Part shown: positions 9,624 to 17,349 of the stretch, piece after piece
Numbering within the stretch: the stretch's first letter is position 1
Layout of the letters: each line of letters begins with the position of its first letter
DNA from: Symbiodinium natans
Taxonomy: Eukaryota > Sar > Dinophyceae > Suessiales > Symbiodiniaceae
Length of the DNA stretch: 25,000 bases
Direction of reading: 5' to 3'
NCBI GenBank assembly: GCA_905221605.1
Contig: CAJNDS010002555.1
Coordinates: forward strand, 52,501-77,500
Program-made: the position numbers and the translations under genes
The notes under the pieces: model-generated
Told to the model about the DNA's origin: nothing
Database searches by the model: none
Seen by the model: only the letters and a program-made list of their open reading frames with translations

Positions 9624-9720
9624 CTACACACTGCGCCCTACCCTGGACCCTAAACCCTAAACCCTAAACCCTAAACCCTAAACCCTATCTTAAACCCTAA
9701 ACCCTAAACCCTAACCCTGC

Positions 9721-9777
9721 GATGGCCGCGCCTTGGAAAAGGCTCTCCTCACCCTCGCTGTTCTCTTTGATTTGCAA
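9721..9777 (-). CDS. Probable exon, acidic soluble segment
   Basis: After the acceptor gggcccttcttccgag it reads LQIKENSEGEESLFQGAAI, 19 codons, to a GC donor. An internal GTGAGG donor would shorten it to nine codons. Confidence 0.45.
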
Positions 9778-9790
9778 CTCGGAAGAAGGG

Positions 9791-10249
9791 CCCTACGTCA
9801 TAAAGCCCCTTGAGCCCTTTTAACTACATGGTTTAGGGTTCAGGGTTCAGGGTTTAGGGTTTAGGGTTTAGGGTTTAGGGTTTAGGGTTCAGGGTTCAGG
9901 GTTTAGGGTTTAGGGTTTAGGGTTTAGGGTTTAGGGAGATCCAGGAGTAACCTACATCGTAAGGCCCCTAAGCCCTTTTTAAGGCTTACAGGGTTAAGGA
10001 GTTAGGGTTTACGCCATTTAGGGATTAGGGTTTCTGGTTTGGGGTCCCTACATCGTAAACCCCGTTCAGCCCTTTTTAACTAGACAATGTGGGGTTTAGG
10101 GTTTGGGGGTTTGGGGTCTAGGGGTGGGTTTAGGGTTTAGAGTGTGGAGTTTAGGGTTGAGGGTTGAGGGTTGAGGGTTTAGGGTTTAGGGTTTAGGGTT
10201 TAGGGTTTGGGTTTTGGGTTTGGGGTCTAGGGAGATCCAGGAGTAACCT
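9791..10249. repeat. Dispersed CCTACATCGTAAGGCCCC repeat, three copies
   Basis: Related 35-base sequences end in AGCCCTTTTTAA at 9791-9827, 9951-9985 and 10047-10082. A second motif, gggagatccaggagtaacct, occurs at 9935-9954 and 10230-10249. Telomere-like arrays fill the gaps. No exon was recognised here apart from the one ending at 9777. Confidence 0.7.
9829..9935 (+). repeat. TTTAGGG/TTCAGGG array
   Basis: About 15 units; TTCAGGG variants occur as adjacent pairs, suggesting local duplication. Confidence 0.9.
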
Positions 10250-10402
10250 AGGAATAGAAAAGGGTGCCCTTTTTGGTTGAGAGGGGGTTACAAGGAACCT
10301 AAACCCCGAAGAAGGGGAATAAGTAACCCGAAACCCTAAACCCCATAAGGGCCTACTCTGGGCCCTAGTTGAGGTTGAGCCTCCGATTTAAGGATCCAAT
10401 AC

Positions 10403-10424
10403 CTGTGTAGGCTCCTGTACAGCA
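10403..10424 (-). CDS. Possible 22-base microexon
   Basis: Acceptor cacaactgctcag and donor ACAG|GTATTG are both close to consensus. All frames of the 22 bases are open, so the coded residues are unknown. Confidence 0.3.
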
Positions 10425-10615
10425 CTGAGCAGTTGTGAGGTGGGTTTAGGGTTTACAGAGTTTGGGGTTTGGGGTTAGGGGTTTACAGAGTTTGGGGTTT
10501 AGGGTTTCGGGTTTAGGGTTTAGGGTTTAGGGTTTAGGGTTTAGGTTAAACCGTAAAGGCTAGGGGGCTAGCGCTCAAGTTTCAGAGATGCAGAGTTGCG
10601 GGCGCATGTGTCAGC

Positions 10616-10852
10616 AAAGTCTGCTTCGCGTCAGGCCCTTGAGGATTTCATGCAAGGTGCCTCTGAGTATTCCAACAAGAGGGTTAGGGTTTAGGGTGTG
10701 GCCTAAACCCTGCGGTTAGGGTGTAGGGTTTAGGGTTGAGGGTGTAGGGTGTAGGGTTTAGGGTTTATGGTTTTTGGCTGCCCTTGAATGCTGTCAGAGT
10801 CGCCGCGTTGTGGTAGAACATGATCATGGCCAGCATGAGGCCGAAGGCATAC
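10616..10852 (-). CDS. Two exons: membrane helix (candidate helix E) and basic loop
   Basis: Exon 10852-10782 follows gttctcaacccag and reads a transmembrane helix, YAFGLMLAMIMFYHNAATLT, then AFK, to a GC donor. The F-x-H-x-A-A pattern resembles the end of helix E in channelrhodopsins (F-F-H-A-A). Exon 10662-10616 reads GTLHEILKGLTRSRL after the acceptor gaatactcag, a plausible cytosolic loop. The junction phase fits only if a less common donor is used in the first exon, so the join is not secure. Confidence 0.5.
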
Positions 10853-10864
10853 CTGGGTTGAGAA

Positions 10865-11010
10865 CTTAGGGTTTCGGGTTTAGGGTTTAGGGTTTAGGGT
10901 TTAGGGTTTAGGGTTTAGGGTTTAGGGTTTAGGGTTTAGGGTTTAGGGTTTAGGGTTTAGGGTTTAGGGTTTAGGGTTTAGGGTTTAGGGTTTAGGGTTT
11001 AGGGTTCAGG
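10865..11010 (+). repeat. Perfect TTTAGGG array
   Basis: About 20 nearly identical units, among the most homogeneous arrays in the window; located between inferred exons 11067-11025 and 10852-10782. Confidence 0.95.
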
Positions 11011-11024
11011 GCTGGCACCCAAAC

Positions 11025-11067
11025 CCAGAGAGCCTGAATCCTCCCGGAGAAGCCCGAACAAGCCCTA
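11025..11067 (-). CDS. Possible exon
   Basis: GLVRASPGGFRLSG is open between the acceptor tttcaagatgcag and a GTTTGG donor. Its phase does not join the exons on either side. Confidence 0.3.
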
Positions 11068-11179
11068 CTGCATCTTGAAATTCAAGCCCCAAACCGGCCC
11101 CAAACCCTTGTGATTTGCGGGATTAGGGTTGTGGCATTTGCGGGTTTAGGGTTAGGGCCATAAACCGCTGAACCCATAC

Positions 11180-11246
11180 CCCAAGCCCGGCGAAAACCAC
11201 CAACTCCACATGCGGCAGGGCGGCCAGGCGTAGCGCAAGGCGTCTC
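11180..11246 (-). CDS. Probable exon with amphipathic/hydrophobic segment
   Basis: After gttcactgcttcag it reads RRLALRLAALPHVELVVFAG and ends at a GTATGG donor (phase 0). Third positions are strongly GC-rich. It may belong to the membrane part of the rhodopsin-like protein, but no residue pattern confirms this. Confidence 0.45.
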
Positions 11247-11337
11247 CTGAAGCAGTGAACTACCATGCGACCGGCGGTCGTTAAGGTTTCGGGCTTCGGG
11301 CTTTTCAGGGTTTAGGGTTTAGGGCTTTTGGGGTTAC

Positions 11338-11376
11338 CCTCTGTGCAATAACAGCTCGAATTGCCCGGCAGGAGGG
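11338..11376 (-). CDS. Possible exon
   Basis: Between the acceptor taccgcccccaag and a GTAACC donor three frames are open, the most protein-like being PSCRAIRAVIAQR. Frame undecided. Confidence 0.3.
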
Positions 11377-11739
11377 CTTGGGGGCGGTAAAGAACGTGCG
11401 CAAGAACCGTTAACACAAGCGTTTAACCTGGCTTTCAAGTCCAGTCTACCTACTTATTGGGGCTTAGGGTTTAGAGCTTGAAGCCTTGCCGCACACCTTA
11501 GACCACGAAACCGATACTTAAAGCTCCAAGCCCCAAACAGTAGCTACTTTAAGGTTGGACGTTCAGATTGGGGGTCCGGAGGAAACCCATGTTCACCCCC
11601 GCCCCCCGGCCCTCTTCGAGCGTTTGGCGCCCTTCGCCGGGTTTTTAAGACTTTGGGCCTAGGGACCCCCCAAAACCCAACCCCGAAACCCCGAAACCCC
11701 GAAACCCAAAAACCCCAAAAACCCCCGAAGCCCCAAAGC

Positions 11740-11801
11740 GGGCTCCTGTGAACATCGAGGCCGTGCCGCAAAGGAGCACCGACACGGAGATGAGTGGCAT
11801 C
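11740..11801 (-). CDS. Probable exon, membrane-like or soluble frame unresolved
   Basis: A strong acceptor (cgttaagttccctcccag) is followed by two open frames. One gives a hydrophobic segment, MPLISVSVLLCGTASMFTGA. The other, in phase with exon 11962-11928, gives DATHLRVGAPLRHGLDVHRS. A plus-strand frame (VNIEAVPQRSTDTEMSGILG) also looks coding. The boundary at 11740 (GC donor) is tentative. Confidence 0.4.
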
Positions 11802-11927
11802 CTGGGAGGGAACTTAACGAAGCCTTTTTATACGGGCTTAGGGTTTATTTAGGGTTTAGGGTTTAGGGTTTAGGGTTTAGGATTTAGGGTTTAGGGTTTA
11901 GGGTTTAGGGTTCAGGGTCCCCAAGAC

Positions 11928-13044
11928 AAGATCGACGCCCAGGTTCATTCGGGCACCGCCGACTACACTTACGGCGGCTAGGCACTACACGACTGGAGCT
12001 CTGCCTTCAGATATGAAGTAGGGTTTATATATTTATTGTATCCCCAAAAGGACACTCAACATATACACTCACCAATATTTAAAAGGAGTCTTACATACAG
12101 TCACCAGTAACAGTAATATAAACCTACTTCACATGACTGGAGTTCTGCCTTCAGATATCAAGACCTTGCCTGTTTGACAGGTTGATCAAGAGAATCCCGG
12201 AAAACGGCTTGTATAGAACCTTCAAGAAAAGGGTAGATGTAGGGTTCTCAAGATCCCCCTCCCAAAAACCCGAAACCCTAACCCCGACGGCAGCCAGGGC
12301 GCATGAAGCGGCGGTAGCTCGGGACCCGAGCGCCTTTCGGGGGGGTGGGGGGCGGAACTACAGGGCCCTCAATGAACAGGGCCCTCAAAGGAAGCGCTAT
12401 TTGGGACCGGGGTTTAGGGCAACGAAAGCAACACGAAGCGGTAAACTCCTAAACCCTAAACCGAGCACTTAACTACAAAGTAGCTCCACCTGCAAAGTGG
12501 ACAGCCGAAATCCCAAACCAACGTAGTAGATGGCAGAATTCTGCAGCTTCGCCTGCCAAGACCACCAGCTTGAGCTGCATGATGGGACACGTGGCGATCC
12601 ACTCGATAGGACGGGACCTAGCGGCTTACCCAGGCCGGAGGCATGTAGGGTCTAACTCCCCTAAACCCTAAACCCTAAACCCTAAACCCTAGACCGCATG
12701 AACTAAGGGGCTTGTGGCGCCTCCTTGGTTCAGGAGTCTGGGTCACCACACAAAGCAGGCTTTTAGGGTGCAGGGTTTGAGGGTTGAGGGTTGAGGGTTT
12801 AGGGTTTAGGGTTTAGGGTTTAGGGTTTAGGGTTTAGGGTTTAGGGTTTAGGCCCGGAAGCCTCGGGGCTTTGGGAGCTGAAGCCTTCTTGGAACACGTG
12901 ACCTCCGTTGCAAGCCCTGGGATGATTGAGTGCAGGGGGGGTTTAGGGTTTAGGGCTTAGGGTTTAGGGTTTAGGGATTTAGGGATTTAGGGGTTTAGGG
13001 GTTTAGGGTTTAGGGTTTAGGGTTTAGGGTTTAGGGTTTAGGGT

Positions 13045-13076
<32 letters not shown>

Positions 13077-13810
13077 GGTTTAGGGTTTAGGGTTTAGGGT
13101 TGAGGGTTGAGGGTTGAGGGTTTAGGGTTTAGGGTTTAAGGTTTCGGGAAAACCTCCCTACCCAGAAACCCCAAACCCTAAACCCTTAAACCCTAAACCC
13201 CTAAACCCGAAACCCCTACACTCTAAACCCCGAACCCTAAACCCTAAACCCCAAACCCTAAACCCTAAATCCCTCAGCCCAGTGACAAGTTCAGTGTGAA
13301 GTTGTTCGCACGCCCCGGGAGGTCGAAGTCGTCGATCCTAGGTGGAGGGGTCTGCGATTTGGGGTTTGGGGCTTGGGGTTAGGAGTCCAGGGTTTAGGTT
13401 TAGGCTTTAGGGTTTAGGGTTTAGGCTTAGGGCTTAGGGCTTAGGGTTCAGGCTTCAGGGTTTAGAGTTTAGGGTTTAGGGTTTAGGGTTCAGGGTTTAG
13501 GATTTAGGGTTTAGGGTTTAGGGTTTAGGGTTTAGGGTTTAGGGTTTAGGGTTTGGGGTTTAGGGTTTAGGGTTTAGGGTTTGGGGTTTAGGGTTTAGGG
13601 TTTAGGGTTTAGGGTTTAGGGTTTAGGGTTTAGAGGGTTTAGGGTGTTTAGGGTGTTTAGGGTTTAGGGTTTAGGGCTAAGATTTAGGGGCTTCGGGGGG
13701 ACGCCTCCCAGACCAGAAGCCCGAATAACTGCTGTAGCGCGTCGCCGTGAGCTGCAGAATGTTGAAGAAGCCCGAGAACAGCGCGACTGCAGAGCCCCAC
13801 AGGTTGGCTT
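11928..13810 (-). CDS. Rhodopsin-like gene, exons covering helices B, C and D (eight linked exons)
   Basis: Minus-strand exons 13810-13714, 13337-13279, 12916-12885, 12737-12712, 12617-12490, 12317-12283, 12219-12165 and 11962-11928 keep a compatible codon phase at all seven junctions. The first encodes a membrane helix (NLWGSAVALFSGFFNILQLT) ending ATRYSSYSG, a candidate helix B. A polar linker follows (IDDFDLPGRANNFTLNLSLG, then TEVTCSKK and TPEPRRRHK). Exon 12617-12490 reads SRPIEWIATCPIMQLKLVVL, matching helix C of type-1 retinal proteins: Arg, carboxylate counterion-Trp (EW), then T-C-P as in channel- and enzyme-rhodopsins. Bacteriorhodopsin positions 82/85/86/89/90/91/96 read R/E/W/T/C/P/K. 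RWFGISAVHFA and ATAASCALAAVG fit helix D. The introns are telomere-like arrays, and one holds a MITE-like element. The rhodopsin call rests on this helix and the helix F/G block at 8476-7572. Confidence 0.62.
11988..12158. mobile_element. MITE family 5, copy A, flanked by a 27-base direct repeat
   Basis: The core at 12015-12130 has terminal inverted repeats GAAGTAGGGTTTATAT / ATATAAACCTACTTC and a body with tacactcaccaatat. It is related over its length to 21847-21953. The flanks carry CACGACTGGAGCTCTGCCTT (11988 onward to 12014) and its near-identical copy (12132-12158). The element lies wholly in the intron between exons 12219-12165 and 11962-11928. Confidence 0.75.
12771..12852 (+). repeat. 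TTTAGGG array
   Basis: Eleven or so units, the first few TTGAGGG, in the intron between exons 12916-12885 and 12737-12712. Confidence 0.9.
12941..13145 (+). repeat. TTTAGGG array with an internal TTGAGGG block
   Basis: A regular array containing two clustered runs of the variant TTGAGGG (about 13040-13078 and 13098-13119). It lies in the intron between exons 13337-13279 and 12916-12885. Confidence 0.9.
13163..13268 (-). repeat. CCCTAAA array facing the preceding TTTAGGG array
   Basis: Mixed CCCTAAA/CCCCAAA/CCCTTAAA units directly after the G-strand array at 12941-13145, separated by about 20 bases. The two arrays form a long potential hairpin within one intron. Confidence 0.85.
13356..13680 (+). 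repeat. Long TTTAGGG array
   Basis: About 45 units, degenerate at the left (TTTGGGG, CTTAGGG) and near perfect at 13500-13630. It forms the intron between exons 13810-13714 and 13337-13279. Confidence 0.92.
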
Positions 13811-13849
13811 CTAGGGTTTAGGGTTCAGAGCAGCCAGCAGCAGCAGCAG

Positions 13850-14350
13850 CAGCAAAAGTCACAGTAGTGGCACTGGTACGTTTTTGCCCAATACGCTACT
13901 TTGAGTGAGTGTGCAGTGTGTAGGAACTTTGTTCTGAAGCTGAGTTTAAGCTCACATGTGAATTCGTTTAGTTTGCGCACTTCGTGACTTTTGGCTCAAG
14001 GCCTGCGAGTGAAAAAGAGCGTGTCCGCACTTGGTTGAGATAGGTTTGGGTTCGTGCTTTCAAGGGAAAAGGTACCAGAGGGACCTTCGGTTTTTCACGC
14101 AAGTGCTCACACTGTGCTTCAGCTTCCAACTCAGCGTGTTTCCGTGCAGACTGCCTTGCAGTTCCCGTCTCTGGTTGAGAGTGGGTTTGCTTCGTGGCTC
14201 GTGTGCCATCGAAAAAATCGTGTGCCACTTGGCAACAACCACCAGTTCGCTTGGCAGTCGTAGCAGTAGCTGCAGGAGCAGTAGTAGCAATACCAACAAT
14301 ACTGTTAGTGGGCCATTGTCAATGCAAGTAACCCACGGAGCAAAAGAAAA
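13850..14350. other. Unique island with CAG/AGC-rich tracts, gene content unresolved
   Basis: There are no telomere-like repeats here. CAG repeats occur at 13834-13856 and AGCAGTAG-type repeats at 14256-14300. Overlapping open frames of 69-108 codons exist on both strands. The minus frame 14228-13968 has a plausible charged composition (QSARKHAELEAEAQCEHLRE) but no recognisable domain. Confidence 0.4.
13989..14000 (+). other. Spliced-leader-like 12-mer (relict SL candidate)
   Basis: TTTTGGCTCAAG is identical to the last 12 bases of the dinoflagellate spliced-leader exon; upstream bases do not match. Recycled mRNAs retro-inserted into dinoflagellate genomes often keep such a truncated leader. 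No downstream gene was recognised on the plus strand. Confidence 0.4.
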
Positions 14351-14574
14351 AATCTAGCACAGCCACACACCACTGGCCGGGGCCTGCCGTACTGATGGTA
14401 GCGCCTGGGCTTCCACGGAGTTGGAACCCCTAAACCCAAGGCCCTACAACCCCGAACTTCACTCCTTCAACCTACGGGTCCAACTGAAGATTAACCGAAT
14501 AAAGGGATCACAAAAATCGGGCTTAGAGGGAAGTTTCTTCACAACGAAGCCCCCGAACTAGGCTCCACAGTTAC

Positions 14575-14601
14575 GGACAACAACAGGGCACCCATCCCTT
14601 T
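14575..14601 (-). CDS. Possible 27-base exon
   Basis: A strong acceptor (cgtcattccttcaag) and a consensus GTAACT donor enclose KGMGALLLS in phase 0. The surrounding island 14380-14790 has several open frames on the minus strand, but I cannot link them. Confidence 0.35.
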
Positions 14602-14965
14602 CTTGAAGGAATGACGAGGTTCAGGGGCTTTTGGGGCTTGGGGCTTTTGATTTGGCGGGGTGCTACAGGGGAATTGAAGCAATCGTGCACAACCCTAAAC
14701 ATACGGGAGCCTTCCCCCAAACACCGGAAACCCTCAGCCCGATCTGTGCTTGTCTTGAGGCCTGGGTCCAACAACAGCTTCGAAACCCTAAACCCTCAAC
14801 CCCAAACCCCAAAACCTAAATCCTAAACCCTAAACCCCAAACCCTGAACCCCAAACCCTTAACCCTAAACCCCCAAAGCCTAAACACCCAAACCCCGCCC
14901 TTTCCACCCCCCAGGCCAGTAGCAGATCGCGTGGCGCTGTTCCAGGGGAGCCTTCCTCGGTTTCC

Positions 14966-15175
14966 GATTGGGGTTTAGGGCTTAGGGTTTAGGGTTTAGT
15001 GTTTAGGGTTTAGGGTTTAGGGTTTAGGGTTTAGGGTTTAGGGCTTAGAGCATGGGGTTCCAAGTTTCGGGTTTAGGGTTCAGGGACTGTTCAGGGTTTA
15101 GGGTTCCAAGCTTAGGGTTCAGGGTTTAGGCTTTAGAGCTTGGCGTTTAAGGTTTAGAGCTTAGGGTTTACGGTG
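14966..15175 (+). repeat. TTTAGGG array, partly degenerate
   Basis: A regular array to about 15050, then mixed units (ttcaggg, ttccaagcttagggttcagg) with a repeated ggttccaagytt motif at 15056 and 15101. Confidence 0.85.
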
Positions 15176-15203
15176 TATGGGGAGCCATCGCCAGGCTTGG
15201 CGC
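15172..15203 (-). CDS. Possible 32-base exon
   Basis: AKPGDGSPYT lies between the acceptor cgccgagaag and a GTAAAC donor. Short and unlinked. Confidence 0.3.
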
Positions 15204-15313
15204 CTTCTCGGCGTGCCGTGGGGTTTAGGGTTTGGGGATTAGGGTTTCGGGTTTAGGGTTTAGGGCTTAAGGTTTAGGGTTTAGAATCGAAGGCTTTGGG
15301 GCTTGGGGCTTAC

Positions 15314-15380
15314 GGTCTTGGGCGTGCGCAGGCAGTTCTGAAGCAACCACCGCGCCAGTGGCAAATGCCAACCATTGCAG
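15314..15380 (-). CDS. Probable internal exon with hydrophobic segment
   Basis: It reads LQWLAFATGAVVASELPAHA, then QD, and ends at a consensus GTAAGC donor in phase 1. The acceptor side (gagagcgagag) is a purine-rich GAGTGAGT microsatellite on the transcribed strand, an unusual context for a splice acceptor. Confidence 0.45.
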
Positions 15381-15521
15381 CTCTCGCTCTCACTCACTCA
15401 CTCTCTCTCTCCCTAAACCCTAAACCCTAAACCCTAAACCCTAAACCCTAAACCCTAAACCCTCCTGCGTGGCTGAGCTGGAGAGCCCTAGACCCATGAA
15501 GCCCCAGACTCCCAAGGGTAC

Positions 15522-15594
15522 GTCCGGGTCTTGCTGTTCTAGGAAATGCTCCAGAGACCGTTTCCCGACCGCAAGGAATGCTCGCGCACGGTCT
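15522..15594 (-). CDS. Probable internal exon
   Basis: After the acceptor cacccaaatgtcag it reads DRARAFLAVGKRSLEHFLEQ, then QDPD, to a GTACCC donor in phase 0. The helical, charged segment looks soluble. Another frame (RPCASIPCGRETVSG) is open but less protein-like. Confidence 0.5.
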
Positions 15595-15731
15595 CTGACA
15601 TTTGGGTGAGTTGTTTTGGGGTTAGGGCCTAGGGCCACTTGAATAAATGAAGGTTTCGGGCTTAGTTGCTTTGGTGAGGGAATCGGTGGGACCAGAAAGA
15701 ACTGAGCCCTAAACTTGCCCCGACCTAAAGC

Positions 15732-15992
15732 ATTTGAAGCTGTCTATGGTCGCCGCCGAGTGTCTGAGCAACGGCCACCTCGCAAAGGCATCGCGGCGTT
15801 AATGGGGAATATGGCGGGGGGGTTAAGATAGTAAAGGACCCCTGATATAGACCCCGGAATGTCAGCCCCTTATAATAGGGACCCCCATAAGGAACTCCTG
15901 ATATTATCGTAAACCCCATATAGAGAGTTGAGGGCTGGGGATGATCTTGCATGACACTTTGAAACACTCAGCAGATGCTCACAATGAGCGAC
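15732..15992 (-). CDS. Two phase-linked exons
   Basis: Exon 15992-15915 follows ggacctcag and reads 26 codons including VAHCEHLLSVSKCHARSSPA to a GTTTAC donor in phase 0. Exon 15778-15732 follows cctttgcgag and reads VAVAQTLGGDHRQLQ to a GC donor. The intron (15779-15914) contains a hairpin-forming segment with a terminus like that of the MITE at 22059-22142. Confidence 0.5.
15836..15920. mobile_element. Degenerate inverted-repeat element inside an intron
   Basis: The start (ggacccctgatatagacccc, 15836-15855) matches the end of the 22059-22142 element. An inner near-repeat (agggacccccataaggaact) and a weak counterpart near 15912 (aaaccccatatagag) suggest an old copy. Confidence 0.4.
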
Positions 15993-16093
15993 CTGAGGTC
16001 CGATATCCATAAAGGGTTTAGGGTTTAGGGTTTAGGGTTTAGGGTTTAGGGTTTAGGGTTAGGGTTTAGGTGTTAGGGTTTAGGGTTTAGGGC

Positions 16094-16125
16094 CGTTCCT
16101 CAGCAGCAAGCCAGTGATGTGCATG
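16094..16125 (-). CDS. Possible 32-base exon
   Basis: MHITGLLLRN lies between the acceptor gggcaaggagcag and a GC donor. A plus-strand reading (MCMLLLALAALSS) is also open, so strand is uncertain. Confidence 0.3.
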
Positions 16126-16399
16126 CTGCTCCTTGCCCTTGCGGCATTATCAAGTTGAGCTAAGCTCTAGTCTCGCGACTGCCACCAGCCCTTCCCTCCG
16201 ACTCGCCTACAGTGCTGCTGCTCTCCTCCTCTGTTACCACACTTCCACTCCCCGCTGCTCCACCAAAAGATTGTGCACAGACCTAAACCCTAAACCCCAA
16301 ACCCCAAACCCTAAACCCCAAACTCCAAGCCCTAAACGGCCCGAACCCCCTAAACCCTAAATACTAAAACCCAACCGAAAACCCTAAACCCTAAACCAC

Positions 16400-17138
16400 T
16401 AACTCGCCTTTGAGTTGTTCGCAAAGATCAGCCACATAGCGAGCCTGAGCGTCCCGCGAGGCTGAATCGGCTTGGGGGATTTCAGGGTGAAACTTCAGGG
16501 TGAAGTTTCAGGGCTTGGGATTTAGGGTTTAGGGTTTAGGGTTTAGGGTTTAGGGTTTAGGGTTTAGGGTTTAGGGTTTAGGGTTTAGGGTTTAGGGTTT
16601 AGGGTTCAGGGTTGAGAGGCTCATGCCAGGAAAGTCGCTTAGGGGGGCTTTGGGGAACTCCCCAGGGCACCTGATTCCCTGACTCCCTGCCAGGTCTAGT
16701 TTGGGGTTTCGGGTTTCGGGTTTCTGTTTAGGGTCTAGGGTTTAGGGTTTAGGGTTTAGGGTTTAGGTTTAGAGTTTAGGGTTTAGGGTTTAGGGTTTAG
16801 GGTTTAGGGTTTAGGGTGTAGGGTTTAGGGTTTAGGGTTTAGGGTTTAGGGTTTAGGGTTTAGGTGTTTAGGGGTTTAGGGGTTTAGGGTTTAGGGTTTA
16901 GGGTTTAGGGTTTAGGGTTTAGGGTTTAGGGTTTAGGGTTTAGGGTTTAGGGTTTAAAATCAAGGTTTAGGGTTTGGGGTTTTGGACCCAAAGCCGTCAC
17001 TTAGCTCGAAGCGCGCTCACCAGATCACACCGATCTAAATCAAGGCCCCATCGCGGTGCACTATTCTACTAGATTCCCTACGCCCCCTCATTTAGTACAA
17101 ACCCTAAACCCGCATGCCGTCTGCCGTAAACTCTACAC
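16400..17138 (-). CDS. Four phase-linked exons, soluble segment
   Basis: Exons 17138-17110 (CRVYGRRHA), 17034-17001 (RCDLVSALRA), 16670-16627 (CPGEFPKAPLSDFP) and 16461-16400 (SRDAQARYVADLCEQLKGEL) join with compatible phase at all three junctions. Acceptors are tttcag, gatttag, gaatcag and gattcag; donors include GTTTAG, GTGACG, one GC and GTGGTT. The intron at 16462-16626 carries a long TTTAGGG array, antisense to the transcript. The helical, charged peptide suggests a cytosolic segment near the start of the rhodopsin-like transcription unit. No domain was recognised. Confidence 0.55.
16506..16606 (+). repeat. Perfect TTTAGGG array
   Basis: About 14 identical units in the intron between exons 16670-16627 and 16461-16400. 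Confidence 0.95.
16735..16975 (+). repeat. Long TTTAGGG array
   Basis: About 33 units with few variants, in the intron between exons 17034-17001 and 16670-16627. Confidence 0.95.
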
Positions 17139-17183
17139 CTGAAACCCTAATCCCTAAACCCTAAACCCTAAACCTTCCAGGTT

Positions 17184-17348
17184 CAGGGGGGGGTGGGGTA
17201 GGGGGGTGGAGGGCGGTGGGGGGGTGGGAGGGAAGGGGGGTGGGGGAGCGGAGCGGGCGGATGCACTGGAGCGTCTTTAAAGTCAGTCTTTAAAGTCAGT
17301 CATCTAGAGGGGGGGGCGTGGGTGGGGGGGGGGGTGGGGGTGGGGGGT
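17184..17348 (+). repeat. G-rich low-complexity block
   Basis: Runs of 4-10 G separated by short T/A/C spacers, broken only by a unique patch at 17245-17310 that includes a tandem tctttaaagtcag (about 17274-17298). It has strong G-quadruplex potential on the plus strand. It separates the AT-rich spacer from the leftmost exons of the next block. Confidence 0.8.
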
Positions 17349-17349
17349 C

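Noticed and set aside
12630-12651. 22-base exon (PYMPPAW) with a good GTAAGC donor
   Set aside because: Using it would require a 12-base intron before the helix C exon; skipping it joins 12737-12712 to 12617-12490 in phase.
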